19,336 nt of DNA, from NCBI GenBank assembly GCA_038204185.1, contig JBBRDE010000081.1:1-19336 (forward strand). The letters are read 5' to 3'. The DNA comes from Salmonirosea sp038204185 (GTDB lineage Bacteria > Bacteroidota > Bacteroidia > Cytophagales > Spirosomataceae). Below, one piece after another: positions 7,527 through 15,820 of this stretch. The notes beneath the pieces were generated by a model that worked only from the letters and a program-made list of their open reading frames with translations, did no database searches and was not told where the DNA came from. A program made the translations under genes and the position numbers. Every line of letters begins with the position of its first letter. Positions within the stretch are counted from its first letter, which is position 1.

Positions 7527-8954
7527 ATGCAAGAAGAGCGTATTTCTGTTTTCGATATTTTTAAGATCGGCATTGGCCCGTCGAGTTCGCACACGCTGGG
7601 GCCGTGGCGGGCGGCGCAGCAATTTGTCAGGGTGCTGGAAAATAAGGTAACGCCTGAACAGGTACAATCACTTCAGGTACACTTGTATGGCTCGCTGGCC
7701 AAGACGGGCAAAGGCCACGGGACCGACCTGGCCGTCATTCTCGGTCTGGCGGGCTACGATCCCATCACGATGGCTACGGATTCCATCGATCCAATTCTGG
7801 CGGGTATCACTTCCTGCGAATCCATCCGGTTGGGTGGCAAGGTACCCCTTTCTTTTAGTCCAAAAAAAGACATCATTTTTCACCGTGACGAAGCCCTCCC
7901 TTTTCATCCCAATGGCCTGGTGTTTGTGGCTAACTGTGGGGATGGGGGCCAGGCAAACGAAACCTACTTTTCTATTGGAGGCGGGTTTGTGGTGCAGGAG
8001 CAAGACGAGGCTACCCAGAGTGGAGAGACTACTCGGCTCCCCTACCCCATCGACACCGCCGCCGACCTACTCCGTTGGCACCGCGAAACGGGGAAGGCAA
8101 TCTGGGAAATTGTGCTGGAAAACGAAAAAGTCTGGCGCAACGAAGCTGACATTCGCGCCAGGCTCATGACTATTTGGGCGGTGATGCAGGAGAGCATTTT
8201 TGCGGGCTGCTGCACCAGAGGCCACCTACCTGGCGGCCTGAACGTAAAGCGCCGGGCGGCGGGGCTACACCAGAAATTGCTGAAAGGAGAGGCGTATGCC
8301 GACTACGCCGAATGGCTAAAACTCGTGCGCGCCAGCGGCAACAACTTCAAGTATATCCTGGATTGGGTGAGTTGCTTCGCGCTGGCCGTCAACGAGCAGA
8401 ACGCCTCATTCAACCGCGTCGTCACGGCTCCTACCAACGGCTCAGCGGGGGTGATACCGGCGGTATTACAATACTACCTGGCTTTTTTCAACGGTACTGA
8501 GGAGGATGTGTTTCGATTTCTGCTGACAGCGGGCGAAATCGGCAGCATTTTCAAAAAAGGGGCTACCCTATCGGCGGCGATGGGCGGCTGTCAGGCCGAA
8601 ATCGGCGTATCGGCTGCTATGGCGGCAGCGGGCCTCACAGAAGTATCCGGCGGTACGGTAGAGCAATGCTTAATGGCCGCTGAGATTGCGATGGAGCATC
8701 ACCTGGGCATGACCTGCGACCCGGTGGGTGGACTGGTACAAATCCCCTGCATCGAGCGCAATACCATGGGGGCCATCAAGGCCATTACGGCTTCGCAACT
8801 AGCCCTGCAAAGCGATCCCGAAAGCGCTAAGGTATCGCTGGACGATGTGGTATCGACGATGTGGGAAACGGCCCTGAACATGAATCACCGCTTCAAGGAA
8901 ACCTCCGAAGGCGGCTTGGCTTTGAGGATTCCCATTAGCCTGAGCGAGTGTTGA
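7527..8954 (+). CDS. sdaA: L-serine ammonia-lyase (L-serine dehydratase), one-chain iron-sulfur type
   Basis: The protein has 475 residues, the usual length of the single-chain form with fused beta and alpha domains. It converts L-serine to pyruvate and ammonia in the cytoplasm using a [4Fe-4S] cluster, not PLP. The beta domain opens with G-I-G-P-S-S-S-H-T-L-G-P (15-26), a family signature. In the alpha domain Cys355 (G-G-C-Q-A-E), Cys397 (T-C-D-P-V-G-G) and Cys408 (I-P-C-I-E-R-N) fit the three cluster ligands. The last residue, Cys475, fits the tail-in-mouth arrangement described for the Legionella enzyme, in which the C-terminal Cys enters the active site and contacts the cluster. The strong promoter ends three bases before the ATG, so the message should be leaderless. 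No partner gene of serine metabolism is next to it. Confidence 0.96.
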   Translation: MQEERISVFDIFKIGIGPSSSHTLGPWRAAQQFVRVLENKVTPEQVQSLQVHLYGSLAKTGKGHGTDLAVILGLAGYDPITMATDSIDPILAGITSCESIRLGGKVPLSFSPKKDIIFHRDEALPFHPNGLVFVANCGDGGQANETYFSIGGGFVVQEQDEATQSGETTRLPYPIDTAADLLRWHRETGKAIWEIVLENEKVWRNEADIRARLMTIWAVMQESIFAGCCTRGHLPGGLNVKRRAAGLHQKLLKGEAYADYAEWLKLVRASGNNFKYILDWVSCFALAVNEQNASFNRVVTAPTNGSAGVIPAVLQYYLAFFNGTEEDVFRFLLTAGEIGSIFKKGATLSAAMGGCQAEIGVSAAMAAAGLTEVSGGTVEQCLMAAEIAMEHHLGMTCDPVGGLVQIPCIERNTMGAIKAITASQLALQSDPESAKVSLDDVVSTMWETALNMNHRFKETSEGGLALRIPISLSEC

Positions 8955-8985
8955 GACTGCCCAACCGCTATTCCACATTATTTTG

Positions 8986-8993
8986 TATTTTTG
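8986..8993 (+). promoter_or_regulatory. -7 box of the Uma2-family gene
   Basis: TATTTTTG matches TAnnTTTG exactly and lies 14 bases before the ATG at 9008. No TTG is found at the usual distance upstream. The sequence is T-rich, so an accidental match is possible. Confidence 0.4.
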
Positions 8994-9007
8994 ATAAAAA
9001 AGCACCC

Positions 9008-9601
9008 ATGGCTACCATCACGGACCTTTCTCAGCTAGACCTCAATGGTACCTATTCGTACGCGGACTACCTGAAATGGCGCTTCGATGAGCGTATTGAA
9101 CTCCTGCGGGGAAAGGTTGCGCGGATGTCACCCGCCCCAAGCGTGAATCATCAGCGCGTATCAGGCAATCTGTACGGGTACCTGTTCAACTATTTTTTGG
9201 ATCAGCCTTGCCAACTCTTCTCCGCTCCCTTCGATGTACGGTTGTACAACCGAAAAAAATCAGTCAAGGCTAGTGAAGAGATTTACTCGGTCGTACAGCC
9301 GGATATCTGTCTGGTCTGTGACCAATCGAAACTAGACAAACAGGGATGCAATGGCGCACCCGAACTGGTAATTGAAATACTTCCCCCCGGCAACAGCCAG
9401 CGCGAAATGGATGATAAATTCGAGCTGTATCAGGAGGCGGGTGTGCAGGAGTACTGGCTGGTAGAGCCCGCTCAAAAGGCCGTTTTTGTCTATGTGTTAA
9501 ACGAGCAGGAAAAATACATCGGGCTCAAACCTGCCACCCAAGGCATTACCTCGCCTTCCTTTCCTGACTTAGCTATTGATCTGGGAAAAATTTTTGGCTG
9601 A
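9008..9601 (+). CDS. Uma2 family (DUF820) restriction-like nuclease
   Basis: The protein has 197 residues with the start at the ATG at 9008; a longer frame to 8948 overlaps the end of sdaA and the -7 box and is rejected. The PD-(D/E)xK core of the Uma2 family is visible: E31 in R-I-E-L-L-R-G-K-V, P-D at 98-99, V-I-E-I-L at 121-125, K137 in D-D-K-F-E-L-Y and the following G-V-Q-E-Y-W-L-V-E-P (145-154). The Y-A-D-Y opening (18-21) is also usual. Uma2 proteins are abundant in cyanobacteria, Deinococcota and Bacteroidota and are predicted endonucleases, but their role is not established. It stands alone after sdaA (53-base gap) and converges on the acylase, with no methylase, antitoxin or transposase beside it. 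The cytoplasm is the likely location. Confidence 0.9.
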   Translation: MATITDLSQLDLNGTYSYADYLKWRFDERIELLRGKVARMSPAPSVNHQRVSGNLYGYLFNYFLDQPCQLFSAPFDVRLYNRKKSVKASEEIYSVVQPDICLVCDQSKLDKQGCNGAPELVIEILPPGNSQREMDDKFELYQEAGVQEYWLVEPAQKAVFVYVLNEQEKYIGLKPATQGITSPSFPDLAIDLGKIFG

Positions 9602-9625
9602 GTAGGTGATTAATGCTATACCACA

Positions 9626-12016
9626 TCACTTCTCCGGCATTAGCACCCAGGTTCTATCTGCTACCGCCTTTATTTTTTCTTTTGAAAAATACACCGGGAA
9701 GTACTCATTCTTCGCCCAGCGCACAAACAAATCGCCGTAATGTGGGTCGTTGGGATCGCCCGATTGGCCGGGGGTATTGATGCCCAGCGTTTTGTCCCAG
9801 TTTTCGGTATCCATCACCATTCGGAACGAAGCCCCGTGGGTTTGGTTGGGGCTGTTGCTGGTGCTGTTCACCGTTTCGCCGTACCCACCGCGAGGCAAGG
9901 GGCCAAAGTCAATTTTCTTTCGCATTTCGTCACTAACCAGTGCACTCAGTGGGTGTTTAATAGCGATGTGCTTGTTGGCAGTTTGTCCGTACTGCCACGA
10001 GCTTTGATCCCGGCCCAGGCGTTTTGATAATACTGCCAATGTTTCCCGTAAGGTAGTTTGTAATAGTTCATCCCGTGTCCTGATGGGTTCCTTGCCAAAT
10101 TCGGCTGGGGGAGTAATCAGGTAGTCAAGAAGTAGTTTGGTAGAAAGTCTTTTCAAGTAGGGCCGGGCCACTTCGGGTACAACGAGCTGGTACACAGCCT
10201 CCCGAATCTGATTTTCCCACTCGGCGTAGACAGTCGCCGCTATGGACTCGGGCGCTAGTTGAAAATCCCAGTTTTTCAGCCGTTCAATGGCTTCTTTTTC
10301 TTGTTTATCGTTAAAGTCCAGGCGCGTAAGCATGGGTACCAGCGAGCGGGCGGGTATGGACAGATAATCGGTCTGGAGCTGAGTGAAGTCAAACAAATTG
10401 AATCGCTTGCCCGAACCCAGCACCTCCTCGATACGTTGGGCGCGGTAGGGCGTTGACCATTCCCAGCCGATGGCGTTGCGGTAAGGAAAGTCTGGCGAGG
10501 TGAGGTTATTATTGGCAGTAGCGATAAACCCTTCCTTTGGGTCGCTGCTGTGGGGTAGTTGCTTGATGGGTAGGTACCCCGCCCACTCGAAGCGGCCATC
10601 GCCGGGTACAGGTACCAGTCCCGACCAGTTGGGACGAATGGGGGCCAGCCCCACGGCCTGCCAGCCAATGTGCCCGGTGCGATCGGCCCAAATCATATTC
10701 TCACCGGGTAGGCGGCTGTACGAGCAGGCGTCCCGAAACTCATCCCAGTTTTTGGCCTGGTTCATGCGCAGACTGGCCAGATAAGGCGAGCTACCCACCT
10801 CCAACCATCCGGCCCGTACGCCATACGCCTGATTTATGGCTATATCCTCAAAAACCACTGGTCCGTGCCGGGTGTATTTGAGCTGAACTACCTGGGTAGG
10901 CGCATCTTTTACCCTGACTGAGTCGGTCAGGATCGTCATATCTTCCCATTTTCCCCGGTAGCGGTATTGATTGGGATTGGCCGGGTTGGTTTCATACACG
11001 TACAGGTCCTCATTGTCCGTTTCGAAGATGGTCAACCCCCAGGCCCCGTAGTCGTTGTGGCCGATGGAGACGCCGGGGAGCGAGGGTTCGCCCGCACCCA
11101 CCACGTTCCAGCCGGGGGCGTTGAGGTGAATCATGTACCGGAGCGAGGGGCCGGCGATGACCCGGTGCGGGTCATTGGCCAGCATAGGAAAGCCACTTTG
11201 CGCCAGCGATCCGTCAATGACCCAGTTGTTGGAGCCTACGTACTGCTTTTCAACGGCATACCATTCCTTAAAATTAAAAGCATCTTTATCCTCTATCATC
11301 CCTGCGCGCTTATCCGGCGCCCTAAACCGGACCGGGCTACGGTGCGCGGTGTAAAGTTCCAGAATGTCCTGCATCAGCGCACGGCCATCAACACCTTTTT
11401 CCAGGGTTAGCCTGGGTTCAGTATCCGCCTTGCGCGTGGGGTGAAACCAGTTGAGTTCCCGGGTCTTTTTTTCACCTATCAGGTGTACTTCCCGCCCAAA
11501 CTCTAATTCATCAATCACATTGGCCACAAGCCCCTGGTGCCGGCTGACGACTATCTCAGGTGTCCAGTAGCCGGGGAGGGTGTTCAGGGTTTTGAACTCA
11601 AAAGGTAGGTTAGCCGGATCGGCGCGGATTTCGGCGACGCGGGCGTTTATTCCTTCTACATAAGCGGTAAGTATGGCTTTGCCATGGGGATGGTAGTGCG
11701 CCATTTCCTGCTCCATATTGCCCCGGTAGCGAAATAGCTTCGTACCAATGTCCCGCTTCACTTCCGAAGACCCCAGCAGTTCGGCCACGGTACCGGTTGC
11801 CTGTCGCCGCCACATTTCTAATTGAAAAGGCCGGTCGGTGGCCGCCACGTACCCCTGGGCAAAAAACAGATCATGCTCATTCTGGGCATAAATGTGGGAA
11901 ACACCCCACTGATCGCGGAATACCTCTACGGGCTTTTGCACGCCTTTGAGGGTGAGTTGCTGGGCAAAAGTACTTTGGGTAAGTAAAAATAGAAGGAGTA
12001 GTATAAAGTGTCGCAT
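9626..12016 (-). CDS. penicillin acylase family N-terminal-nucleophile amidase, exported
   Basis: The protein has 796 residues, a normal length for a penicillin G acylase-type precursor. A signal peptide covers about residues 1-19 (MRHFILLLLFLLTQSTFAQ). The alpha-subunit region starts with V-F-R-D-Q-W-G-V-S-H-I-Y-A (32-44). The G-S-N-N-W-V motif at 261-266 marks the autoproteolytic site: the chain would be cut before Ser262, which becomes the N-terminal nucleophile of the beta subunit. R-H-G-P-V-V further on and the N-D-P-H-R segment shortly after the nucleophile are also family features. Members hydrolyse amide bonds of acylated compounds such as acyl-homoserine lactones, beta-lactams or other N-acyl amino compounds in the periplasm; the substrate cannot be read here. 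It is transcribed divergently from the SGNH gene with a 172-base gap and no clear -7 box. Confidence 0.95.
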   Translation of the reverse strand: MRHFILLLLFLLTQSTFAQQLTLKGVQKPVEVFRDQWGVSHIYAQNEHDLFFAQGYVAATDRPFQLEMWRRQATGTVAELLGSSEVKRDIGTKLFRYRGNMEQEMAHYHPHGKAILTAYVEGINARVAEIRADPANLPFEFKTLNTLPGYWTPEIVVSRHQGLVANVIDELEFGREVHLIGEKKTRELNWFHPTRKADTEPRLTLEKGVDGRALMQDILELYTAHRSPVRFRAPDKRAGMIEDKDAFNFKEWYAVEKQYVGSNNWVIDGSLAQSGFPMLANDPHRVIAGPSLRYMIHLNAPGWNVVGAGEPSLPGVSIGHNDYGAWGLTIFETDNEDLYVYETNPANPNQYRYRGKWEDMTILTDSVRVKDAPTQVVQLKYTRHGPVVFEDIAINQAYGVRAGWLEVGSSPYLASLRMNQAKNWDEFRDACSYSRLPGENMIWADRTGHIGWQAVGLAPIRPNWSGLVPVPGDGRFEWAGYLPIKQLPHSSDPKEGFIATANNNLTSPDFPYRNAIGWEWSTPYRAQRIEEVLGSGKRFNLFDFTQLQTDYLSIPARSLVPMLTRLDFNDKQEKEAIERLKNWDFQLAPESIAATVYAEWENQIREAVYQLVVPEVARPYLKRLSTKLLLDYLITPPAEFGKEPIRTRDELLQTTLRETLAVLSKRLGRDQSSWQYGQTANKHIAIKHPLSALVSDEMRKKIDFGPLPRGGYGETVNSTSNSPNQTHGASFRMVMDTENWDKTLGINTPGQSGDPNDPHYGDLFVRWAKNEYFPVYFSKEKIKAVADRTWVLMPEK

Positions 12017-12078
12017 GAAGTGGTTTTTTTGAAAAAAACAGATTTTTCACCGTAATCTACCCATTTGTTAGTTGTGGT

Positions 12079-12101
12079 ACGGGTGGGCCGCCCGTTTTTT
12101 T
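12079..12101 (+). terminator. orphan plus-strand terminator-like hairpin
   Basis: ACGGGT at 12079-12084 pairs with GCCCGT at 12090-12095 (one G-T pair) around GGGCC, followed by seven T ending at 12101. It reads as an intrinsic terminator on the plus strand, but no plus-strand gene ends nearby: the closest is at 9601. It may stop antisense transcription across the acylase gene or end a short leader RNA. Confidence 0.5.
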
Positions 12102-12188
12102 ACTCTGAACTTCATTTTCAAAAATGCATATTCAAATTAAGGGTATACCATTCTTTCGTCTGCCTTACTATAAAAAGCTTTTGCTTCG

Positions 12189-12866
12189 ATGAAAACCACC
12201 CTATACTTGCTGCTCCTATTCAGCATCCTGGCCTTTACCGCCGATCGCCCCAAAGTTTTCGTCGTAGGCGACAGCATTTCGATTCATTACGGGCCTTATC
12301 TGGAAAAATACCTGAATGGGAAAGCCGACTACGATCGAAAGAACGACACGCCCGGCCAAAAGGCAGAGGCCAATCTCGATTACCCCACGGGCGCCAACGG
12401 CGGAGACTCCAAAATGGTACTGGCTTATCTGAAAACCAAAGTAGCTGAGCCCGACTTCCGCCCCGACGTACTTTTGCTCAATTGCGGACTGCATGACATC
12501 AAGTTTGACCCTAAATCCAAAACCCATCAGGTAGACTCCGCGAGCTATCGTAAAAACCTGCACGCCATGCACGCTTTACTCAAAAAAAGCAGCATCCCAA
12601 TAATTTGGCTACGAAGCACCGCCGTAATAGATAGTATTCATAATAGCCGCTCCACGGCTTTTCACCGCCACGCCAAAGACCTGGAAACTTATAACCGCAT
12701 TGCGGATGAGGTATGGCGCGGGCACAAGGTTCCCATCATTGACCTGTATGAGTTTACCAGAAACGTTCCAGGAAACAACTACATTGATCATGTGCACTAC
12801 AACGAGAATACAAGGTCTTTGCAGGCGGCCTATATCGCAGGTTATATAAACCATTATCTTAATTAA
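12189..12866 (+). CDS. exported SGNH/GDSL-fold hydrolase
   Basis: The protein has 225 residues, with a short N-terminal hydrophobic segment (about 3-17, MKTTLYLLLLFSILAFTADR) that is probably a signal peptide without an obvious cut site. Block I is V-V-G-D-S-I-S (25-31) with nucleophile Ser29; block II is G-A-N-G-G-D-S (68-74); block V is D-H-V-H (200-203), giving the Asp200/His203 part of the triad. Block III reads N-C-G-L-H-D (98-103), with His in place of the oxyanion-hole Asn of the classical G-x-N-D. SGNH hydrolases remove acyl groups, often acetyl, from sugars and glycans. Its stop is 14 bases before the next gene, a large haem-propeller protein, so they are likely one operon. A T-rich AAGCTTTTG stretch just before the ATG is only a poor -7 match. 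Confidence 0.85.
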   Translation: MKTTLYLLLLFSILAFTADRPKVFVVGDSISIHYGPYLEKYLNGKADYDRKNDTPGQKAEANLDYPTGANGGDSKMVLAYLKTKVAEPDFRPDVLLLNCGLHDIKFDPKSKTHQVDSASYRKNLHAMHALLKKSSIPIIWLRSTAVIDSIHNSRSTAFHRHAKDLETYNRIADEVWRGHKVPIIDLYEFTRNVPGNNYIDHVHYNENTRSLQAAYIAGYINHYLN

Positions 12867-12880
12867 AGCAGCCAGGAGTT

Positions 12881-15745
12881 ATGAAAACAGTTAATAAAAT
12901 CCTCCTTTTTGTAGTAGCATTTCACTATGGCACAAGCTATGCATTTCAGGAAATAGACCATGCCCTTGTGATTCGAAACCTTAATTCCGAAACTTTGCAA
13001 AAGGGGAAAGAAATTTACACTAAATCCTGCGTAACCTGCCACGGAGCCGACGGCACGGCCTCATTGCCTCAGGCCCGTTCATTCAATAAAGACCCAATGC
13101 GCTTCGGAAACAAGCCCTACGATATGTGGAATACGCTAACGAACGGGGCGGGTATGATGGCCTCCCAAACCTGGCTAAGCCCAGAGGAGCGCTATTACGT
13201 AGTTCAATATATTCGGGAAGGGTTTATCAAGAAAGCTAACCCCAAGCAGTACTTCAAGGTGACGGAAGACTATCTCGCGCAACTTCCAAAGCCGGATAAA
13301 AATGCCGGGGACCAACTTGCCGAAGTAAAAACAGCGGCGTTGAAGGGCTCACTGAAATACGGGCAGGATTGGTTTATGCGCAACAAAAGTGACTATGGCT
13401 ATGCCATTCACTCTCCGCTAAAAGGACTCGCTACTTCGGTGGTGACCCTTCGGCTGGATCATGACGTACATATGAGCTACAACATGCTCCGAATGGGTAC
13501 CGTAGCGGCCTGGCAGGGAACATTGAATGTATCGGATACCAAGTTTAATCGGTATCGGGGAGAGGGGGTACCCTTCGTAGAAGGAGAGTCGCTACCCGGA
13601 TTGGACACCTGGCAATGGACTTATAATGGTAAGCTGGAAAGCTTACAAAAGTCAACGGGTAAACGGGCGCCTTTGCCGGAGCAGTACCTGAGGTACTTTG
13701 GGCACTACACCTACGGAAAAGAGGTGGTTCTTTCCTACGCTATTTCGGGTAGGAAAATTTTGGAGTACCCGCGGTCTATCAAGCAGAATAACCGGCTTAT
13801 CCTTTCCCAGACTTTGCAGATTAGTCCGGGTAGTCAGGCCGAGGAACTTTGCCTGGGTTGGTTGCGGGACTCTGCGGCGACTTTTAAAGATGGCGTCATG
13901 ACAACGGACGGGAAGTTCATCGGATCACAGGGCAGCGTAGAAGGTAATGTACTGGTGAGTACTGCCAATCATCAGGTCGGAACCTCACCGACTATCGCCG
14001 TCGGAATCGTTAGTTCCACACCTGGCCTGTCATGGCGGATAGATGCCGATCACCGATTGCTGGTAACTTTCCCGGCTAGTAAAGAGACCATGACCGTGGA
14101 AATCCTGCGAACCTCCGGCAAAGTTACCGGGGACATAGCCGGGCTTGGAGAACTTGTAAAAGAACGAACCGTTAAAAAAGAATTTGCTGACCTTGGCCGG
14201 ATGATAAAAGGAGGAACTGCTTTATGGACGAATAAAGTAGTTACGAAAGGGGAGGTGAATGCTTCCCGCCCGCACTTTGACCCCCGGTATTTTAAGGACA
14301 AAGATAAAACCGCCCCCGAGAAGTTAGTCGCTATACCGGAAGATTACCCTTACGCGGTGGATAACATCGGCCTACCTTTCGACAACGCCTACAATGCCTG
14401 GATACGCCCCACCTCGCTTGATTTTATGAGTGACGGGAGGTTGGTACTAGGTACCTACATGGGAGATATATGGATGGCAAATGGGGTGGATGAAGGATTA
14501 CAAAAGGTAAGCTGGCAGCGCATTGCCACCGGACTCTACGAACCCATGGGTATCAAAGTAGTACGTGATCAGATTTACGTGACCTGTCGCAACGGAATCA
14601 TCCGGCTAAACGACCTAAATCACGACGGCGAAACAGATTTTTATGAAGTATTTCACGCAGATCAGGATGTGTCGGCCTTTTTTCATGCCTTTAACTTTGG
14701 CCTGGCCACGGACACCCAAGGGAATTTCTACTATACCAAACCCGGTGAATATACCGACAACAAAGACCCTGGTAATCTGATCAAGGTTTCGCCCGATGGA
14801 AAAACCTGGGAGAGCCTCGCCACGGGTTTTCGGGTTAATAACGGACTGACAATTAGTCCGGATGATAAGGTTTTTGTGAGTGATAATCAAGGCAACTGGA
14901 CCCCCGGGAATAAAATCAATCTGGTGGAGAAAGGAAAGTTCTACGGGTACGTACCCAACCTTACCTCCAACGGGTGGAGTCCCGACGGAACTAGGTTCCG
15001 GAAAGAGGATGTGGTGAAGGGAGTAATCAGCCCGTCGCTAGTACCCGTGCCGGAGACATTTAGTCCACCGGCGCTATGGATACCTCAGGAATTTGATAAT
15101 TCTCCCGGTGGTGGAATTTGGAGTGATAAAAGCTGGGGGCCACTCGGCAATCAGTTTATCCATACCAGCTATGGCACGGGATGGCTGTATTACTTTTTGC
15201 CCCATGAAGTAGAGGGAGTAACCCAGGCCGCCATGGTAGCCCTGCCCTTTCAGTTGGATGCGGGCATACAGCGTGTTGCCGTGAACCCCGTGGATAAGCA
15301 GCTATACACAACGGGCCTGACCGGCTGGGATGACGGTGTATCTACCCAATATGGTGTACTTAGCCGGGTGAGGCATACGGGTGGATTAGGTCATTTGATA
15401 AAAGATGCCACCGTAAAAAAAGGAGGTGTTGAGCTTAAATTTAACTTTGCCCTGGATGCGAAGGATGTCAAAAATTTCTCAAACTACGATATATCCGGAT
15501 GGAATTATCAATGGGCCAGCCGGTACGGATCAGCCCATTATTCTGTCAAACAACCAGGTGTGGAAGGAGAGGACACCTTCCTGGTGAAAGAAGCCATTTT
15601 GGGCCCGGATAAAACAAGTGTATTTCTGAGTATTCCTGAAATTACAGCGATGCAGACCCTTCGGATAAGGTTTATGGTAAAAGGTGCAGACGGGGTTCGG
15701 GTAAGCAATACCGCATACATGACCGTTCACAAAGTACCCAATTGA
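12881..15745 (+). CDS. exported cytochrome c / DUF6797-like / beta-propeller fusion protein
   Basis: The protein has 954 residues. A signal peptide covers about 1-21 (cut after S-Y-A). A cytochrome c domain follows (about 36-118), with haem site C-V-T-C-H (50-54) and Met92 or Met93 as likely axial ligand. Residues about 155-420 resemble the DUF6797 region of such proteins. Residues about 490-830 form a beta-propeller similar to sorbosone/glucose dehydrogenase-like NHL domains (repeated patterns such as R-P-T-S-L-D-F-M-S-D-G-R-L and E-P-M-G-I-K-V-V). A final beta-rich domain spans about 840-954. The whole suggests a periplasmic sugar or alcohol oxidising enzyme or sensor that passes electrons through haem; this is inference. 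AGGAG (12874-12878) lies only two bases before the ATG. It is preceded by the SGNH gene and followed by convergent serS. Its cofactor and substrate are unknown. Confidence 0.82.
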   Translation: MKTVNKILLFVVAFHYGTSYAFQEIDHALVIRNLNSETLQKGKEIYTKSCVTCHGADGTASLPQARSFNKDPMRFGNKPYDMWNTLTNGAGMMASQTWLSPEERYYVVQYIREGFIKKANPKQYFKVTEDYLAQLPKPDKNAGDQLAEVKTAALKGSLKYGQDWFMRNKSDYGYAIHSPLKGLATSVVTLRLDHDVHMSYNMLRMGTVAAWQGTLNVSDTKFNRYRGEGVPFVEGESLPGLDTWQWTYNGKLESLQKSTGKRAPLPEQYLRYFGHYTYGKEVVLSYAISGRKILEYPRSIKQNNRLILSQTLQISPGSQAEELCLGWLRDSAATFKDGVMTTDGKFIGSQGSVEGNVLVSTANHQVGTSPTIAVGIVSSTPGLSWRIDADHRLLVTFPASKETMTVEILRTSGKVTGDIAGLGELVKERTVKKEFADLGRMIKGGTALWTNKVVTKGEVNASRPHFDPRYFKDKDKTAPEKLVAIPEDYPYAVDNIGLPFDNAYNAWIRPTSLDFMSDGRLVLGTYMGDIWMANGVDEGLQKVSWQRIATGLYEPMGIKVVRDQIYVTCRNGIIRLNDLNHDGETDFYEVFHADQDVSAFFHAFNFGLATDTQGNFYYTKPGEYTDNKDPGNLIKVSPDGKTWESLATGFRVNNGLTISPDDKVFVSDNQGNWTPGNKINLVEKGKFYGYVPNLTSNGWSPDGTRFRKEDVVKGVISPSLVPVPETFSPPALWIPQEFDNSPGGGIWSDKSWGPLGNQFIHTSYGTGWLYYFLPHEVEGVTQAAMVALPFQLDAGIQRVAVNPVDKQLYTTGLTGWDDGVSTQYGVLSRVRHTGGLGHLIKDATVKKGGVELKFNFALDAKDVKNFSNYDISGWNYQWASRYGSAHYSVKQPGVEGEDTFLVKEAILGPDKTSVFLSIPEITAMQTLRIRFMVKGADGVRVSNTAYMTVHKVPN

Positions 15746-15820
15746 TGTGCCGGTGGTGTTTGTTTCAGAATCTCTCTGTCACCCTTTTACATTCCATCCA
15801 CTTACCCTACTTGCTACAAA

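Noticed and set aside
8948..9007. N-terminal extension of the Uma2-family protein by 20 codons
   Set aside because: It would overlap the sdaA stop and run through the probable -7 box; the ATG at 9008 gives the usual family N terminus.
9008..9601. Uma2 nuclease as part of a defence system
   Set aside because: No methylase, helicase, antitoxin or other defence gene is adjacent, and it lies alone between metabolic genes.
9611..9643. Inverted repeat TAATGC/GCATTA between the Uma2 and acylase genes as a terminator
   Set aside because: Short stem, loop of about 20 bases and no T run; the convergent end lacks a convincing terminator.
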